From the NCBI GenBank assembly GCA_035518715.1, contig DATIXJ010000051.1, positions 23,668-87,667 of the forward strand: a DNA stretch of 64,000 nt. Direction: 5' to 3'. Every line of letters begins with the position of its first letter. The stretch's first letter is position 1. This stretch comes from DATIXJ01 sp035518715. Its GTDB lineage: Bacteria > Bacteroidota > Ignavibacteria > UBA10030 > SZUA-254. The translations under genes and the position numbers were made by a program. Shown here piece by piece: positions 25,509 through 35,312 of this stretch. The notes beneath the pieces are model-generated. The model was given only the letters and a program-made list of their open reading frames with translations, ran no database searches and was not told the origin of the DNA.

Positions 25509-28271
25509 ATGTGTAAACATCAGTTACCATGTTTGTTCTTTCTTCTTGCGGTTTTTCTTGTTTTCTGTTCCGGGCTTGTTTCGGCAGGCGTGCCGAATAC
25601 ACCTCCCACCATTACCCCCGTTGGCCATCTTGTCGTTCAGCTGAATACTCCCCTCGGCCCGGTGAATTTTACCGTCAATGATGCTGAGACCAATCCGGAT
25701 TCTCTCACCCTGACTGCGGTTTCCTACGACACGCTCCTGATACCCGCGGAGAACATCGTGTTTGGAGGCAGCGGCACAAGCCGTACGGTCACCATTACTC
25801 CGGCTCCAAGTCTTAGCGGTGTTGATACGATCATCATTACTGTATCAGACGGTTCTCTCACGGCGAGCGATACCGTCGGCATAAAGGTGAACAGTCCTCC
25901 GCGACTCGACACCAGTCTTCCTCTCAATGTTCTCCAGGGTGGAAGCGGAACAATTGGCTCCGCAGTCCTCATCGGCGTCGACAGTGACAATTCCAATGCT
26001 CAGATAATCTTCACTGTCGGACCGGACAGCGCAACCGGTGATCTGCCGTCTCATGGGACGGTCTACTTGAACGCCGTTCCGCTCGGCCTGGGCGGGACAT
26101 TTACTCAGGCGGATGTGAATGCCAACAAGGTCACGTACACACATGATAACAGTGAGTCGACGAACGACTTCTTCACGTTCACGCTGACGGATGCCGACGG
26201 CGGAATTGCATCGGATCACGGATTTACGGTCTTTCATTTCAATGTGAATATCGGGCTCGTCAACCAGCCGCCCGTTGCCCGCGATACGTCCTATCAGGCG
26301 GCGCTGGGAGCATCTGTGCACGGCATTCTCCCGGCAAGCGATCCAGATTCGCCGAACCTGACGTTCAGTATTGTGACAAACGGAACACAGGGCACAGCGG
26401 CTGTAGACTCTCTCAATCCGGGGCATTTCACGTACGTTCCCCAGCTTGGGGCGGCAGGTATCGATACGTTTTTTTTCCAGGTGTATGATGGCGCCCTCTT
26501 TTCCATAAAGGCGGGAAAAGTAACCATCAACATGCAGGCGCAAGCTCCCTCAGTTGCCAACGGCAGCGTCACGTTAACGGAAAATGGATCTGTTGTGGAT
26601 TCCCTCAGCGCAACTGATCCAAATGTTCCCCCTATTCCATTGCATTTTACGATCGTGAGCGGGGGATTGAAGGGCTCGACGGTGCTCCTTGACAGCAGTC
26701 GGGGAATTTTCCGGTATACTCCAAGTCACAATATGTTCGGCTACGACACGATTGTTTGGTCTGCAACGAACGGAACGCTTCAATCGGTCAACGCCATGTT
26801 TGTTCTCACCATCTGGCCGGTTCTCCGTCCGGATGAGATACTCATGGTTGACCAGAAGTTCCAGACGCTCTATGTAATTGATCCGGCCGACAGTGTACAG
26901 TTTATCATCTCCCAGGGCGACAGCCTGCAGCATCCCCGCAGTGTTGTTCTGGAACCGAATAACGACATTTTCATACTGGATGGTGATGCAGGAATTGTCA
27001 AGGTCGATCCGACGAACGGTCATCAGACAGTATTCGTCCCGAAATCCAGCTTCACGTCGGGACCGCTGGGACCGACGTCTCTCGCGATGGAGCACGACGG
27101 CAATCTTCTCGTTGCGGATGGTACCGCGGGAATCAAGCGTATTGATAGAAATACGGCGAACGTGAGTGTTGTGACATCGGGTGACAGCATCAATCTTGCG
27201 GTCGGTGTGGCGGTTGACAGAGACGGAAGCATAGTTGTTGGCGATGCCTCCGCGTTCGTCGGGTCCATGAGCAAGATCCTGCGTGTCAATCCCGTTACTG
27301 GAAGCCAGACACTCATTTCAGAGAGCTCGACAATCAAGCTCCCCGTCGGCGTGACCGTTGATGATACGGGCAATATTTTTGTCTGTGATCCGGCAACGTT
27401 TGCCGGCGGACCTCAGGATCTTCTTCTGAAAATCGACCCGCTCACCGGGACCCAGACCATGCTGAATACTTCGGTCCCGATCTCAGTTCCCACAGGACTC
27501 GCATTCAACGACGGCGGTGCTCTGTACCTGGTGAACAGCGGAAATGCAAACCTCTCGCTCTATCGCATTGACACTGCCACCGGGAATGTCACGGTTGTGG
27601 CTTCGCACGGAAATATCGCGAATCCGTTCAGTCTCGCTGTCGTTCGCCGTATGCCTCTGATCAATATCCCGGTTTCGCATGTCCAGTTCGGGACCGTCCA
27701 AACCGGCGTTCAGAAGAGTGACACCGTTGTCGTCCGGAATCTCGGCTCCGGATCGCTTACCATCAGCTCGGTTGTATCGGACAGCGCACAATTTATGGTG
27801 AGCCCGACTTCCGGAACAATACCTCCAAGCGGAAGTCAGAACTTCATCATCACATTCAAGCCAACTTCAGCAGATTCGATCTCGAGCAGAATCGTTTTCA
27901 CGCATAACGGGTTCAATACGCCGTCGATCATCACCGTGACCGGTTCCGGTCTTGTCACCGGTGTGAAAGACGCGAAAGGACTGCCGAAGACATTCGCGCT
28001 GTACGCGAACTATCCCAATCCGTTCAATCCGTCGACCGAAATTCGATTTGATCTCCCCGTGCAGTCGACGGTATCGATCGTTGTGTATAATCTGATCGGT
28101 GCAGAAGTCGCGCGTCTGGCAAATCATAGCACCTATCCTGCCGGCGAGTTCAGCGTGAAGTTCGATGCCATGAAATATTCATCGGGCGTTTATTTCTACA
28201 GGATCGCCGCCGATGCCGCCGGAGGGCATACATCCTTCACGTCGGTGCGGAAAATGATCTTGCTGAAATGA
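25509..28271 (+). CDS. Large exported protein with cadherin-like and NHL-type repeats and type IX sorting domain
   Basis: A 920-residue protein. The signal peptide is residues 1-26, with GGAGG upstream of the ATG. Residues about 27-430 hold repeated beta-sandwich modules of the VTVSDGSLTASDTV kind (cadherin-like or Ig-like surface repeats with D-x-D-rich loops). Residues about 435-715 form a propeller with repeats such as NGNIFVCDPATF and GNLLVADGTAGIKRID, like NHL blades. Residues about 715-815 are an ASPM/HYDIN-like beta-sandwich (VQFGTVQTGVQKSDTVVVRN). The C-terminus (about 835-920) is a type IX sorting domain: NYPNPFNPSTEIRFDL ending RKMILLK. It is probably displayed on or released from the cell surface. 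Confidence 0.88.
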   Translation: MCKHQLPCLFFLLAVFLVFCSGLVSAGVPNTPPTITPVGHLVVQLNTPLGPVNFTVNDAETNPDSLTLTAVSYDTLLIPAENIVFGGSGTSRTVTITPAPSLSGVDTIIITVSDGSLTASDTVGIKVNSPPRLDTSLPLNVLQGGSGTIGSAVLIGVDSDNSNAQIIFTVGPDSATGDLPSHGTVYLNAVPLGLGGTFTQADVNANKVTYTHDNSESTNDFFTFTLTDADGGIASDHGFTVFHFNVNIGLVNQPPVARDTSYQAALGASVHGILPASDPDSPNLTFSIVTNGTQGTAAVDSLNPGHFTYVPQLGAAGIDTFFFQVYDGALFSIKAGKVTINMQAQAPSVANGSVTLTENGSVVDSLSATDPNVPPIPLHFTIVSGGLKGSTVLLDSSRGIFRYTPSHNMFGYDTIVWSATNGTLQSVNAMFVLTIWPVLRPDEILMVDQKFQTLYVIDPADSVQFIISQGDSLQHPRSVVLEPNNDIFILDGDAGIVKVDPTNGHQTVFVPKSSFTSGPLGPTSLAMEHDGNLLVADGTAGIKRIDRNTANVSVVTSGDSINLAVGVAVDRDGSIVVGDASAFVGSMSKILRVNPVTGSQTLISESSTIKLPVGVTVDDTGNIFVCDPATFAGGPQDLLLKIDPLTGTQTMLNTSVPISVPTGLAFNDGGALYLVNSGNANLSLYRIDTATGNVTVVASHGNIANPFSLAVVRRMPLINIPVSHVQFGTVQTGVQKSDTVVVRNLGSGSLTISSVVSDSAQFMVSPTSGTIPPSGSQNFIITFKPTSADSISSRIVFTHNGFNTPSIITVTGSGLVTGVKDAKGLPKTFALYANYPNPFNPSTEIRFDLPVQSTVSIVVYNLIGAEVARLANHSTYPAGEFSVKFDAMKYSSGVYFYRIAADAAGGHTSFTSVRKMILLK

Positions 28272-28324
28272 TCATCTACACTTTTGATAATTCCTAACGT
28301 GCATCCACCATCAATGGAGCCAGT

Positions 28325-31030
28325 ATGAAAGATTCGATACACGTTCTTCTCTTCGCCCTGTTGTTTCTTATGGTCGCACAGATTGCTGTCTCGCAGTCGG
28401 TGACCGTCGGGAAGCAAAGCTCTGCTCCGTCTCAGCGAGCCACCGTCCATCGTGCGATGAAACCCTCGGGCGTAACCTCGGCACTCGTCGGGCCCGTATT
28501 TCCGCCTCCGCTGGGAGTGAATTTCACTCAAGTCGGAGGAGTTGGCGCAATCAGTCGGACAGGAGGAGAGAACTGGTTTTTCTCCGGGGCAGCACTCTCG
28601 CAATCGACGACAATGTACTGGGGTCCGCAGGATGGTCAGGTACAGTTCTACGAAAGCTCCACGTTCACGCCCCCGCTCCTGTTCAGCGCGGATTCCTCCA
28701 ATCTCGCGGGCGGAATCGCGGTGTGGTTCGGAAGTGCCACGCTGTGGGACAAGACCGGCAGCTTTCAATTTGTGGCGGGCACGAAGTTTATTATGACCGT
28801 CACCGATTCCGTCACCGGACTTCCGATATCGCTGACGTCTGCGGGAACACTTGGTCTCCCGCCGAATGTCGGCGCAGTTGTGCCGGTTACCCCGACCTCA
28901 CATTTTCTCGCAAACCTCCAATTTTTCGCCGGAGGGATGCCGGCTCTCGATTACTACGATCTCAATGTTGACGGCATCATCGGACAGGCAATAAGTTCCT
29001 TCACCGCGGGCTTTTATTATTCCAATATACCGCCGACAATCTCCTCCATTGCCGATCAGTTTGTAACAGAGGGCCTGTCGCCGGTGGGCCCGCTTTCGTT
29101 CAAAGTGACGGATGTTGAGACACTTGCGGATTCGCTGAAGGTTACCGCGTATTCGGGCAATACCACACTTCTTCCGGATTCCGGAATCGCACTCGGCGGA
29201 ACAGATTCAAACCGGACGATCACACTGACACCGGCACCGAGTCAGATCGGGACAAGTCTCGTTACCATCACCGTCTCCGATGGAACGGATTCAACGAGCA
29301 CTTCGTTCACACTTCACATCAATCTGAACACGCTGAGTCTCGGCTCGCTGGAAGACAACGACGGCAGCTTCGGTACTACCGGCGATCGGACGTCCAAACA
29401 GTGGCACCTCGAGATTCACAGCGGCAGCGCGGGTGGTCCTCTCGTGGCCTCCGGCGATTCCACCTCGATCCAGGGACTCAATCTTCTGGATGGCACGTAC
29501 TATGCTGTTGAATCGGACAGCTCCGGATGGATACATATGGGTGTAGTCGTTGATGGTGTCCCGACTGCAACCGGCAGCAGCAATTTTCCCATTTCGCTTG
29601 CGGGCGGACAACACTCAACAATAAACTTCGTGAATGCCCCGCCGGTGTTCGGCGAGCTCTTCCGGAGCTTCCGGCAGGACAGCATCGCATATGATAAGGA
29701 CAATCTCGGCAAACTTGGCAAGCTCGTCAAGACGAAGGCAACGAGGGTCTTCTTTGAAGCAGCGCTGAGAAACGATTCGACGGGCATCAATTCGCTGCAT
29801 GTGGAATTCGGGATCGGTATCGATCAGACGTTCCCGTTCTATACCGTTCCTCCTTCGACGATCGTTCCCGCCGATCTCAAGAACCAGAAATGGGATTGCA
29901 ATTTTACCGGAACGCTCAATCCGGGCGACTCGGTCTTTATTTACGGTATGGGAAATAAGGGCAAGCTTCAGAAAATCGGCAAGTATTTCTGGAAGATCAG
30001 CTCTCTCCAGAAAGGAAAATCTCTGAAGAATCCCGCGTTCTACCAAAACTCGCCGAGATTGCCGTATCCAAACAGAGTGAACGTACTTTTTACAACGTAC
30101 AACGACGGTGCGTTCACATCCACCAACGGTATGCTTCTGGGGGAGATAAAATCCGGCTCACCCGACAGCTCAAAATACTACGGCTGGGTGCTCCACAAGA
30201 AATACGGAGACGTGCTGAAATCTCTCTACGATAAGACCGCGCTTCCTCCGATTCACGATGGAGCTCCGCACGGATTTGGATTTGTCAAAGCACAGGGAAA
30301 ACTGCCGAGAAGCAAAGACAACAATGTCCTTGTTGCAAATCTTATCGCCCTGAAGCTGAGTATTGCGGCGAGCGCATACGGCATCACGCCGAACGGATTC
30401 GGAGAACTGATTTATAACGATGGTACCGCCAATCCGCTGAACGGCATGATGGTAAAAGACATCGCACACTTCGGCGATTCGCTCGTTATGGGATATTACC
30501 AGGCGCACATCCACACGTTCGCCTCTGCGGGAGATTTCCTGAATCTCAGCACTACCATCGCTGCGATTGATTCCGCGTTCGAGGGTCCGATCGATACGAC
30601 GCACTTTGCCACCTCTCTGGTGCTGACGGGTGTACGCCGCCTGATCGACGTGCCGTTCATGCATGCGAATGTGAACGCGGCTCCGGTCACGCTGGCGCCG
30701 CACTATCAGGGTCTGATTGCAACGCCGACCGCTTACGCGCTCTACCAGAATTTCCCGAATCCCTTCAACCCTACAACGGTCATACAGTTCGATCTGCCGC
30801 AACCGTCGATCGTGACGCTGAGAGTCTACAATATTCTGGGACAGGAAGTGGCAACGCTGGTCGACAATGAGCTGATGCAAGATGGATTCCAGGAAGTCAC
30901 ATTCGATGCGCATCAGTATGCGTCGGGAATCTACTTCTACCACTTCACGGCTAGCTCGATTCCTTCAGACGATAATGGAAACAAATCTTCCACGATTTCA
31001 TTCACAAAGAAGATGATACTCGTGAAGTAA
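28325..31030 (+). CDS. Large exported protein with type IX sorting domain
   Basis: A 901-residue protein with a signal peptide (residues 1-24, ending AQIAVSQ) and GGAG before the ATG. Residues about 235-335 are a cadherin-like module (ADQFVTEGLSPVGPLSFKVTD ... LVTITVSDG) resembling those of the gene before it. A CHRD/carboxypeptidase-regulatory-like part may follow. The central 430-820 region has no family I recognise. The C-terminus has NFPNPFNPTTVIQFDLPQ and ends KKMILVK, a type IX sorting domain. It lies 53 bases after the previous gene and is probably in the same operon. A bidirectional terminator follows. Confidence 0.85.
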   Translation: MKDSIHVLLFALLFLMVAQIAVSQSVTVGKQSSAPSQRATVHRAMKPSGVTSALVGPVFPPPLGVNFTQVGGVGAISRTGGENWFFSGAALSQSTTMYWGPQDGQVQFYESSTFTPPLLFSADSSNLAGGIAVWFGSATLWDKTGSFQFVAGTKFIMTVTDSVTGLPISLTSAGTLGLPPNVGAVVPVTPTSHFLANLQFFAGGMPALDYYDLNVDGIIGQAISSFTAGFYYSNIPPTISSIADQFVTEGLSPVGPLSFKVTDVETLADSLKVTAYSGNTTLLPDSGIALGGTDSNRTITLTPAPSQIGTSLVTITVSDGTDSTSTSFTLHINLNTLSLGSLEDNDGSFGTTGDRTSKQWHLEIHSGSAGGPLVASGDSTSIQGLNLLDGTYYAVESDSSGWIHMGVVVDGVPTATGSSNFPISLAGGQHSTINFVNAPPVFGELFRSFRQDSIAYDKDNLGKLGKLVKTKATRVFFEAALRNDSTGINSLHVEFGIGIDQTFPFYTVPPSTIVPADLKNQKWDCNFTGTLNPGDSVFIYGMGNKGKLQKIGKYFWKISSLQKGKSLKNPAFYQNSPRLPYPNRVNVLFTTYNDGAFTSTNGMLLGEIKSGSPDSSKYYGWVLHKKYGDVLKSLYDKTALPPIHDGAPHGFGFVKAQGKLPRSKDNNVLVANLIALKLSIAASAYGITPNGFGELIYNDGTANPLNGMMVKDIAHFGDSLVMGYYQAHIHTFASAGDFLNLSTTIAAIDSAFEGPIDTTHFATSLVLTGVRRLIDVPFMHANVNAAPVTLAPHYQGLIATPTAYALYQNFPNPFNPTTVIQFDLPQPSIVTLRVYNILGQEVATLVDNELMQDGFQEVTFDAHQYASGIYFYHFTASSIPSDDNGNKSSTISFTKKMILVK

Positions 31031-31051
31031 GAGATTCAGGCAGGAAAGCGA

Positions 31052-31083
31052 AAAAGCCGGCCCTTCGACGAGCCGGCTTTTTT
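31052..31083. terminator. Bidirectional terminator between convergent genes
   Basis: AAAAGCCGGC (31052-31061) pairs with GCCGGCTTTT (31072-31081) over a 10-base loop. A and T tracts on both sides make it work for the plus-strand gene ending at 31030 and the minus-strand subtilase gene ending at 31108. Confidence 0.8.
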
Positions 31084-31107
31084 ATGAGTGCAGAGTGGAG
31101 CAGCTGA

Positions 31108-34100
31108 TTACTTCAGAAGCATGACTTTCTGCGTGGCGGAATAGAGGAGCTTACCGGAACGATCCGACACGATGATCCGTGCAAGATAGAGTCCCGACGG
31201 CTGTCCACCGGCGTTCCAGCGGGCAGTATGCGATCCGGATGGCTGCAAACCGTTCACAACCTGCGCAATTTCCTCACCGAGCACGTTGTAGATCTTCAGG
31301 GATACGGTGCCGTCCTTTGTGAGATCGTACCTGAATTCCGTCGATGGATTGAACGGATTCGGATAATTTTGTTCCAATGCGAATGCTGTTGGAATGGTTT
31401 TTCCAATCGCACCCGGCGCTCTCAATCGCAGATCCGACGGCGGCTGGTGAAGCACCAGCTCACCTTTGCCCGCCATCTGAATCTCGTTTCCGTCAATGTT
31501 CAGTGACGCGGACGCCCTGCCTGCGGCAGTCCATGTAACTGTCACAGGATAGTTTGCCGACGTGACGAGGATCTGCATATCGCCGGGAGCGGCTGCTGCG
31601 AGGCACCCGTTCGCAAACCGCACATCGAACCCACCGTCCGGTGGAAGCGGGGGAAGTTCATACTGCGAACTCTTTCCGTTCTGTGATTCATCGTTCGTGA
31701 AGAAGAGCGACTGGTGATGTTTCGCCGCATCGGTAAACGTCACGATATTCTCCGGTGACTTTGACGCAGTCGGGGAAGTACTCGTTGCGGGGGCTATCGA
31801 AGTTGAATTGAGATAAAGCTGACCGTCGTTCTTTGCCTTGATCCAGTAACCTCTGTGAGGCAGGAGGGTGTCCGCAATAGTGTAGGAGCCGTTATACCCG
31901 AAATAATTCGATGAAAGATTGCCCGTCGGATTCTGCTGGATCGATGAGGCGGCAATCGGTTTCGAGAGAGCGCCAATCATATTCCATCCCGCAGCGACGG
32001 AAATCGTATCTGTGGTAATCGCTGTCCCGAAGATAAAGATGTTCTGCGCGTTGGTAAACTTGAGCCAGTAACCGGCTCCAACCTGAAGTGTATCAACCGG
32101 TGCGTAGGCATGATTGTAGATGAATGCTTTCGAAATGGCTGACGGATAGATAGCGCCCTTGGCGTGATTCGCCGGGTTCTGGGGAAGTGAGAGGAGATTC
32201 CATCCTGCTGCAACCGGATAATTGTAGACGGTGTCGAAATAATTCAGGAAGTTCAGCTCGGTTGTATCGAGCCCGCTGCGCGTGGTGACGCTGTAGACAC
32301 CGTTCTGGGGAGGATACGATTGGAGCCAATCGAAATGCGTGCTCTCGGCGATCGTGTATATTCCGGGAGGAAGATTAGAGAACGAGTACGCACCTCCGGA
32401 GTTTGAGAGGACCGACTGTGTGACCGGGCCGGAAATGCTGACGCTCCATTGGGCCAGCGCCGTGTCTCCGCCATCATATATGCCGTTTTTGTTCACGTCG
32501 CTGTAGACGTTACCGCTGACCGTTGCGTTCTGGAAGTCGCCGAAATTTACATTTGTCGTATCCGTCGGCTGAAGGAGAAGAAGTCGGGTCGGGCCTCCTA
32601 AGGCAGTCCACCCTGCCGGTGACTGCTGGTGAAGGGAATAATAGGTATCGATGGCGAGTCCGCCAAATGTGAAGTTCCCCGATCCGTCGGTCACGGTGGA
32701 CTCGGCGACGACGCCGGAGAGCACAATCCTGACACCTGCGACTCCGCCTTCGCCCGTATCCTTCACACCGTTGCCGTTGAGATCATTGAATGCGGTTCCG
32801 GAGATACTTCCGAGCCCGAGCGATGTCACGCCAAAGTATTTCAGGGCGCTGTCGGCGTTGAGGATTCCCCATCCATACAGATTGTTCGGGGTTGCGGCAT
32901 TGTTTGCCGTGTTGCGCATGGCATCACGGACCTGCAGCGGGGTCAGTGAGGGGTTTGCCGACCGGATCAACGCAGCCACACCCGCCGAAAGCGGGCAGGC
33001 GAACGATGTCCCGCTTACCGAGACGTAGCCGACGGTATCTGTCGAACTTGCCGCTTTTGTGGATACTCCCATTGCCATTACATCCGGCTTAATGCGGGCA
33101 GGAATGTCGGTTGTCGGCCCGACCGAGCTGAAGACTGCACGTGTGCCGGTCGCATCGATTGCTCCGGCGGTGATAATGCTGTCCGCATCTGCAGGGGCAT
33201 TCAGCGTGTTGTGAATTCCATCTCCACCTCCATTGTTGCCCGCAGCATTAACGACGACAATTCCGAGCGCTGCACCGTGTGCTGCGGCCTGGGAAATAAT
33301 TGCAGTGTGGCCGTTCATGTCTGCAGCAGTCAGACTCGTATAAGGGGCATCAAATCCGAGATATCCTAACGACGTGCTTGTGACATCCACTCCGATGCTG
33401 TCTGCCCATTGGAGCGCCGCAACCCAATTGTCCTCCTCGATGGGAGTCTCGCTTGAGTCGTTCTCCGTTCGTGTCAGGAGGAAATGCGCTTTGAAAGCCG
33501 GACCGATCAGCTGTCCGGGAAAATTCCCTCCGATCGTGGAGAGCGTCCAGATGCCGTGGGATCCAAATGTGGCATCCGGGTCGTTCGGTATCACACTCGT
33601 CTTATGATCAACAAAGTCATGCGTGGCAATAATCACCATCGAGTCGAAGGCCTGATGGAGCGGGTTCCGGAATCCGTTATCCATCAGGCAAATCACGACA
33701 CCCTGTCCGAAAATGCCGAGATCGTGAACCGGCGGAACATGAATGGTGTTGACCTGGTTGAATGACGTGCCGTAGTTCAGCGACGTCGTGCCGAGAGGCT
33801 GAGCGGGAGGCGTCGGTTCTTTTCCAAGAGGTTGGGCGATCTCATCCTGTTTCTTCTTCCATCGGCCAACCATCTCGACCTGACTGACGAACGGGAGCTG
33901 GCGGATCGATTCAATCTCTTCTTTGGTTGCCGTCACACTGACCGCGTTAAACCATTTCAGCTCGTGCCGGACATTCATCACCATACGGGACACACTCTCG
34001 ACGTAGGACGAGTTTAGCGGGTAATCGGATTCGTCGATCACGCGGTCAGGCGAACGAAAGCGGAGACGCCGTTCGATCGAAGCCGGTGAGAGCAGGCGCG

Positions 34101-34287
34101 AGGCATCATTGAACGATGAAGTATGCCGGGCTCCTTTGTCTTTGAAGTAAACGAGAACGACGATGGGATCGCTCGCTTTCATTGCCGTGTATTGCCGGCT
34201 GAGAAGTTTTCCGAGCGGCGCCGGGGATGAGGCATAGGTGACGGAAGCGAGGATCAGAAGTGCGGAAACAAGAACGATTGGTCTCAC
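31108..34287 (-). CDS. Cell-surface subtilisin-like serine peptidase (S8) with SdrD-like B repeats and type IX sorting domain
   Basis: A secreted subtilase of about 1059 residues. I start it at a GTG (34287) because GGAG lies just upstream and it gives a clean signal peptide (VRPIVLVSALLILASVTYAS). Counting from there, an inhibitor-like propeptide spans about 35-145. The catalytic residues are Asp203 (CLMDNGF), His244 (GSHG) and Ser428 (SVSGTSFACP), with the oxyanion Asn in VVNAAGNNGG. Two SdrD-like B modules follow (GTAFNDLNGNGVKDTGEGG; GNVYSDVNKNGIYDGGDT, calcium-type Asp/Asn loops). The end has NYPNPFNPSTEFRYDL and KVMLLK. It may degrade extracellular protein. The promoter is at 34332-34360. 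Confidence 0.93.
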   Translation of the reverse strand: MRPIVLVSALLILASVTYASSPAPLGKLLSRQYTAMKASDPIVVLVYFKDKGARHTSSFNDASRLLSPASIERRLRFRSPDRVIDESDYPLNSSYVESVSRMVMNVRHELKWFNAVSVTATKEEIESIRQLPFVSQVEMVGRWKKKQDEIAQPLGKEPTPPAQPLGTTSLNYGTSFNQVNTIHVPPVHDLGIFGQGVVICLMDNGFRNPLHQAFDSMVIIATHDFVDHKTSVIPNDPDATFGSHGIWTLSTIGGNFPGQLIGPAFKAHFLLTRTENDSSETPIEEDNWVAALQWADSIGVDVTSTSLGYLGFDAPYTSLTAADMNGHTAIISQAAAHGAALGIVVVNAAGNNGGGDGIHNTLNAPADADSIITAGAIDATGTRAVFSSVGPTTDIPARIKPDVMAMGVSTKAASSTDTVGYVSVSGTSFACPLSAGVAALIRSANPSLTPLQVRDAMRNTANNAATPNNLYGWGILNADSALKYFGVTSLGLGSISGTAFNDLNGNGVKDTGEGGVAGVRIVLSGVVAESTVTDGSGNFTFGGLAIDTYYSLHQQSPAGWTALGGPTRLLLLQPTDTTNVNFGDFQNATVSGNVYSDVNKNGIYDGGDTALAQWSVSISGPVTQSVLSNSGGAYSFSNLPPGIYTIAESTHFDWLQSYPPQNGVYSVTTRSGLDTTELNFLNYFDTVYNYPVAAGWNLLSLPQNPANHAKGAIYPSAISKAFIYNHAYAPVDTLQVGAGYWLKFTNAQNIFIFGTAITTDTISVAAGWNMIGALSKPIAASSIQQNPTGNLSSNYFGYNGSYTIADTLLPHRGYWIKAKNDGQLYLNSTSIAPATSTSPTASKSPENIVTFTDAAKHHQSLFFTNDESQNGKSSQYELPPLPPDGGFDVRFANGCLAAAAPGDMQILVTSANYPVTVTWTAAGRASASLNIDGNEIQMAGKGELVLHQPPSDLRLRAPGAIGKTIPTAFALEQNYPNPFNPSTEFRYDLTKDGTVSLKIYNVLGEEIAQVVNGLQPSGSHTARWNAGGQPSGLYLARIIVSDRSGKLLYSATQKVMLLK

Positions 34288-34331
34288 GGGTACTCCGGGT
34301 TGATGGCAATGGAAGCTCTTTTGAATAATGG

Positions 34332-34360
34332 ATGATATCAAGTTTTAGAGGGAAAGTCAA
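34332..34360 (-). promoter_or_regulatory. Promoter for the subtilase gene
   Basis: On the minus strand, TTGACT (34360-34355), 17 bases, TATCAT (34337-34332). The predicted transcript starts near 34325, about 38 bases before the GTG start at 34287, which supports that start rather than the ATG at 34341 (which would lie upstream of the promoter's -10 box). Confidence 0.6.
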
Positions 34361-34381
34361 GGAATGCACCGCCCATCGCAG

Positions 34382-34410
34382 TTGAATAGGCATGTTCTTT
34401 TCGTTATCTT
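34382..34410 (+). promoter_or_regulatory. Promoter for nadE, giving a nearly leaderless transcript
   Basis: TTGAAT at 34382-34387, 17-base spacer, TATCTT at 34405-34410. Only 9 bases separate the -10 box from the nadE ATG at 34420, so the leader would be about 3 bases. Confidence 0.55.
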
Positions 34411-34419
34411 CAGTTCGGC

Positions 34420-35262
34420 ATGGAAACTTCTTCAAAAGATGGAGCAAATCTCAGGCTGGAAGTACCGGTTGTGCGGAACCTTCTGGTGAGCTTTCTCCGG
34501 GATGAAACGAAGAAGGCAGGTTTTGAAAATGGAGTTGTCGGGCTTTCCGGCGGTGTGGATTCCGCGGTTGTCGCATATCTCGCGGCAGAGGCATTGGGGA
34601 AGGAACACGTGCTCGCCATGCTGATGCCCTATGCGACCAGCAGTCCGGAAAGCGCGGGTGACGCCGGATTGGTCCTGAAGGCGCTTGGGATCCGCGGCGA
34701 GACGATATCCATCAGCGCGATGGTCGATGCATATCTTGAGAAGCATACCGGCATGGATAACATCAGGAAGGGCAACCTCATGGCACGCGCCCGGATGATG
34801 GTACTCTATGATGTTTCAGCGCGGGAAGGCGCACTGGTCTTCGGCACGAGCAACAAGACGGAGATCATGCTCGGGTACGGCACGCAATTCGGCGATACCG
34901 CCTGTGCAATCAATCCTCTCGGCGATCTGTACAAGACACAGATCTGGCAGCTCGCGGACGAACTTGGTGTTCCGAAGAAGATTGTGGAGAAAAAGCCGAC
35001 CGCCGATCTCTGGGCCGGACAGACCGACGAAGGGGAACTGGGGTTTTCCTACAAGCTGGTCGATCAGCTTCTGTACTATATGATTGATGAGCGACGGACG
35101 GACGCGGAGCTGCAGGAGCGAGGGTTCGAACCTCATTTCATCCAGAAAGTGAAGAGATTGGTCCAGAAAAATCAGTTTAAGCGAAGACCGCCGATCATCG
35201 CCAAAGTTTCGCATCGCACGGTGAATGTGGATTTTCGATACCCGCGTGATTGGGGAATGTGA
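34420..35262 (+). CDS. nadE: NAD+ synthase (ammonia-dependent form)
   Basis: A 280-residue N-type ATP pyrophosphatase that amidates deamido-NAD. It has the PP-loop SGGVDS at 43-48, LMPYATSSPESAGDAG, FGTSNKTEIMLGYGTQFGD, NPLGDLYKTQIWQLA and KPTADLWAGQTDEGELGF. The protein lacks the glutaminase domain found in larger NadE forms, so free ammonia is the likely nitrogen donor. No Shine-Dalgarno is visible and the promoter lies directly in front of the ATG. Confidence 0.95.
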   Translation: METSSKDGANLRLEVPVVRNLLVSFLRDETKKAGFENGVVGLSGGVDSAVVAYLAAEALGKEHVLAMLMPYATSSPESAGDAGLVLKALGIRGETISISAMVDAYLEKHTGMDNIRKGNLMARARMMVLYDVSAREGALVFGTSNKTEIMLGYGTQFGDTACAINPLGDLYKTQIWQLADELGVPKKIVEKKPTADLWAGQTDEGELGFSYKLVDQLLYYMIDERRTDAELQERGFEPHFIQKVKRLVQKNQFKRRPPIIAKVSHRTVNVDFRYPRDWGM

Positions 35263-35312
35263 TCACTCCGTTTCCCGCCATCTGATTCTTTCATTCCGTT
35301 CAGGATGCCTTC

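Noticed and set aside
34288..34341. ATG start at 34341 for the subtilase
   Set aside because: It would lie upstream of the -10 box of its own promoter and give a poor signal peptide; the GTG at 34287 has a GGAG site.
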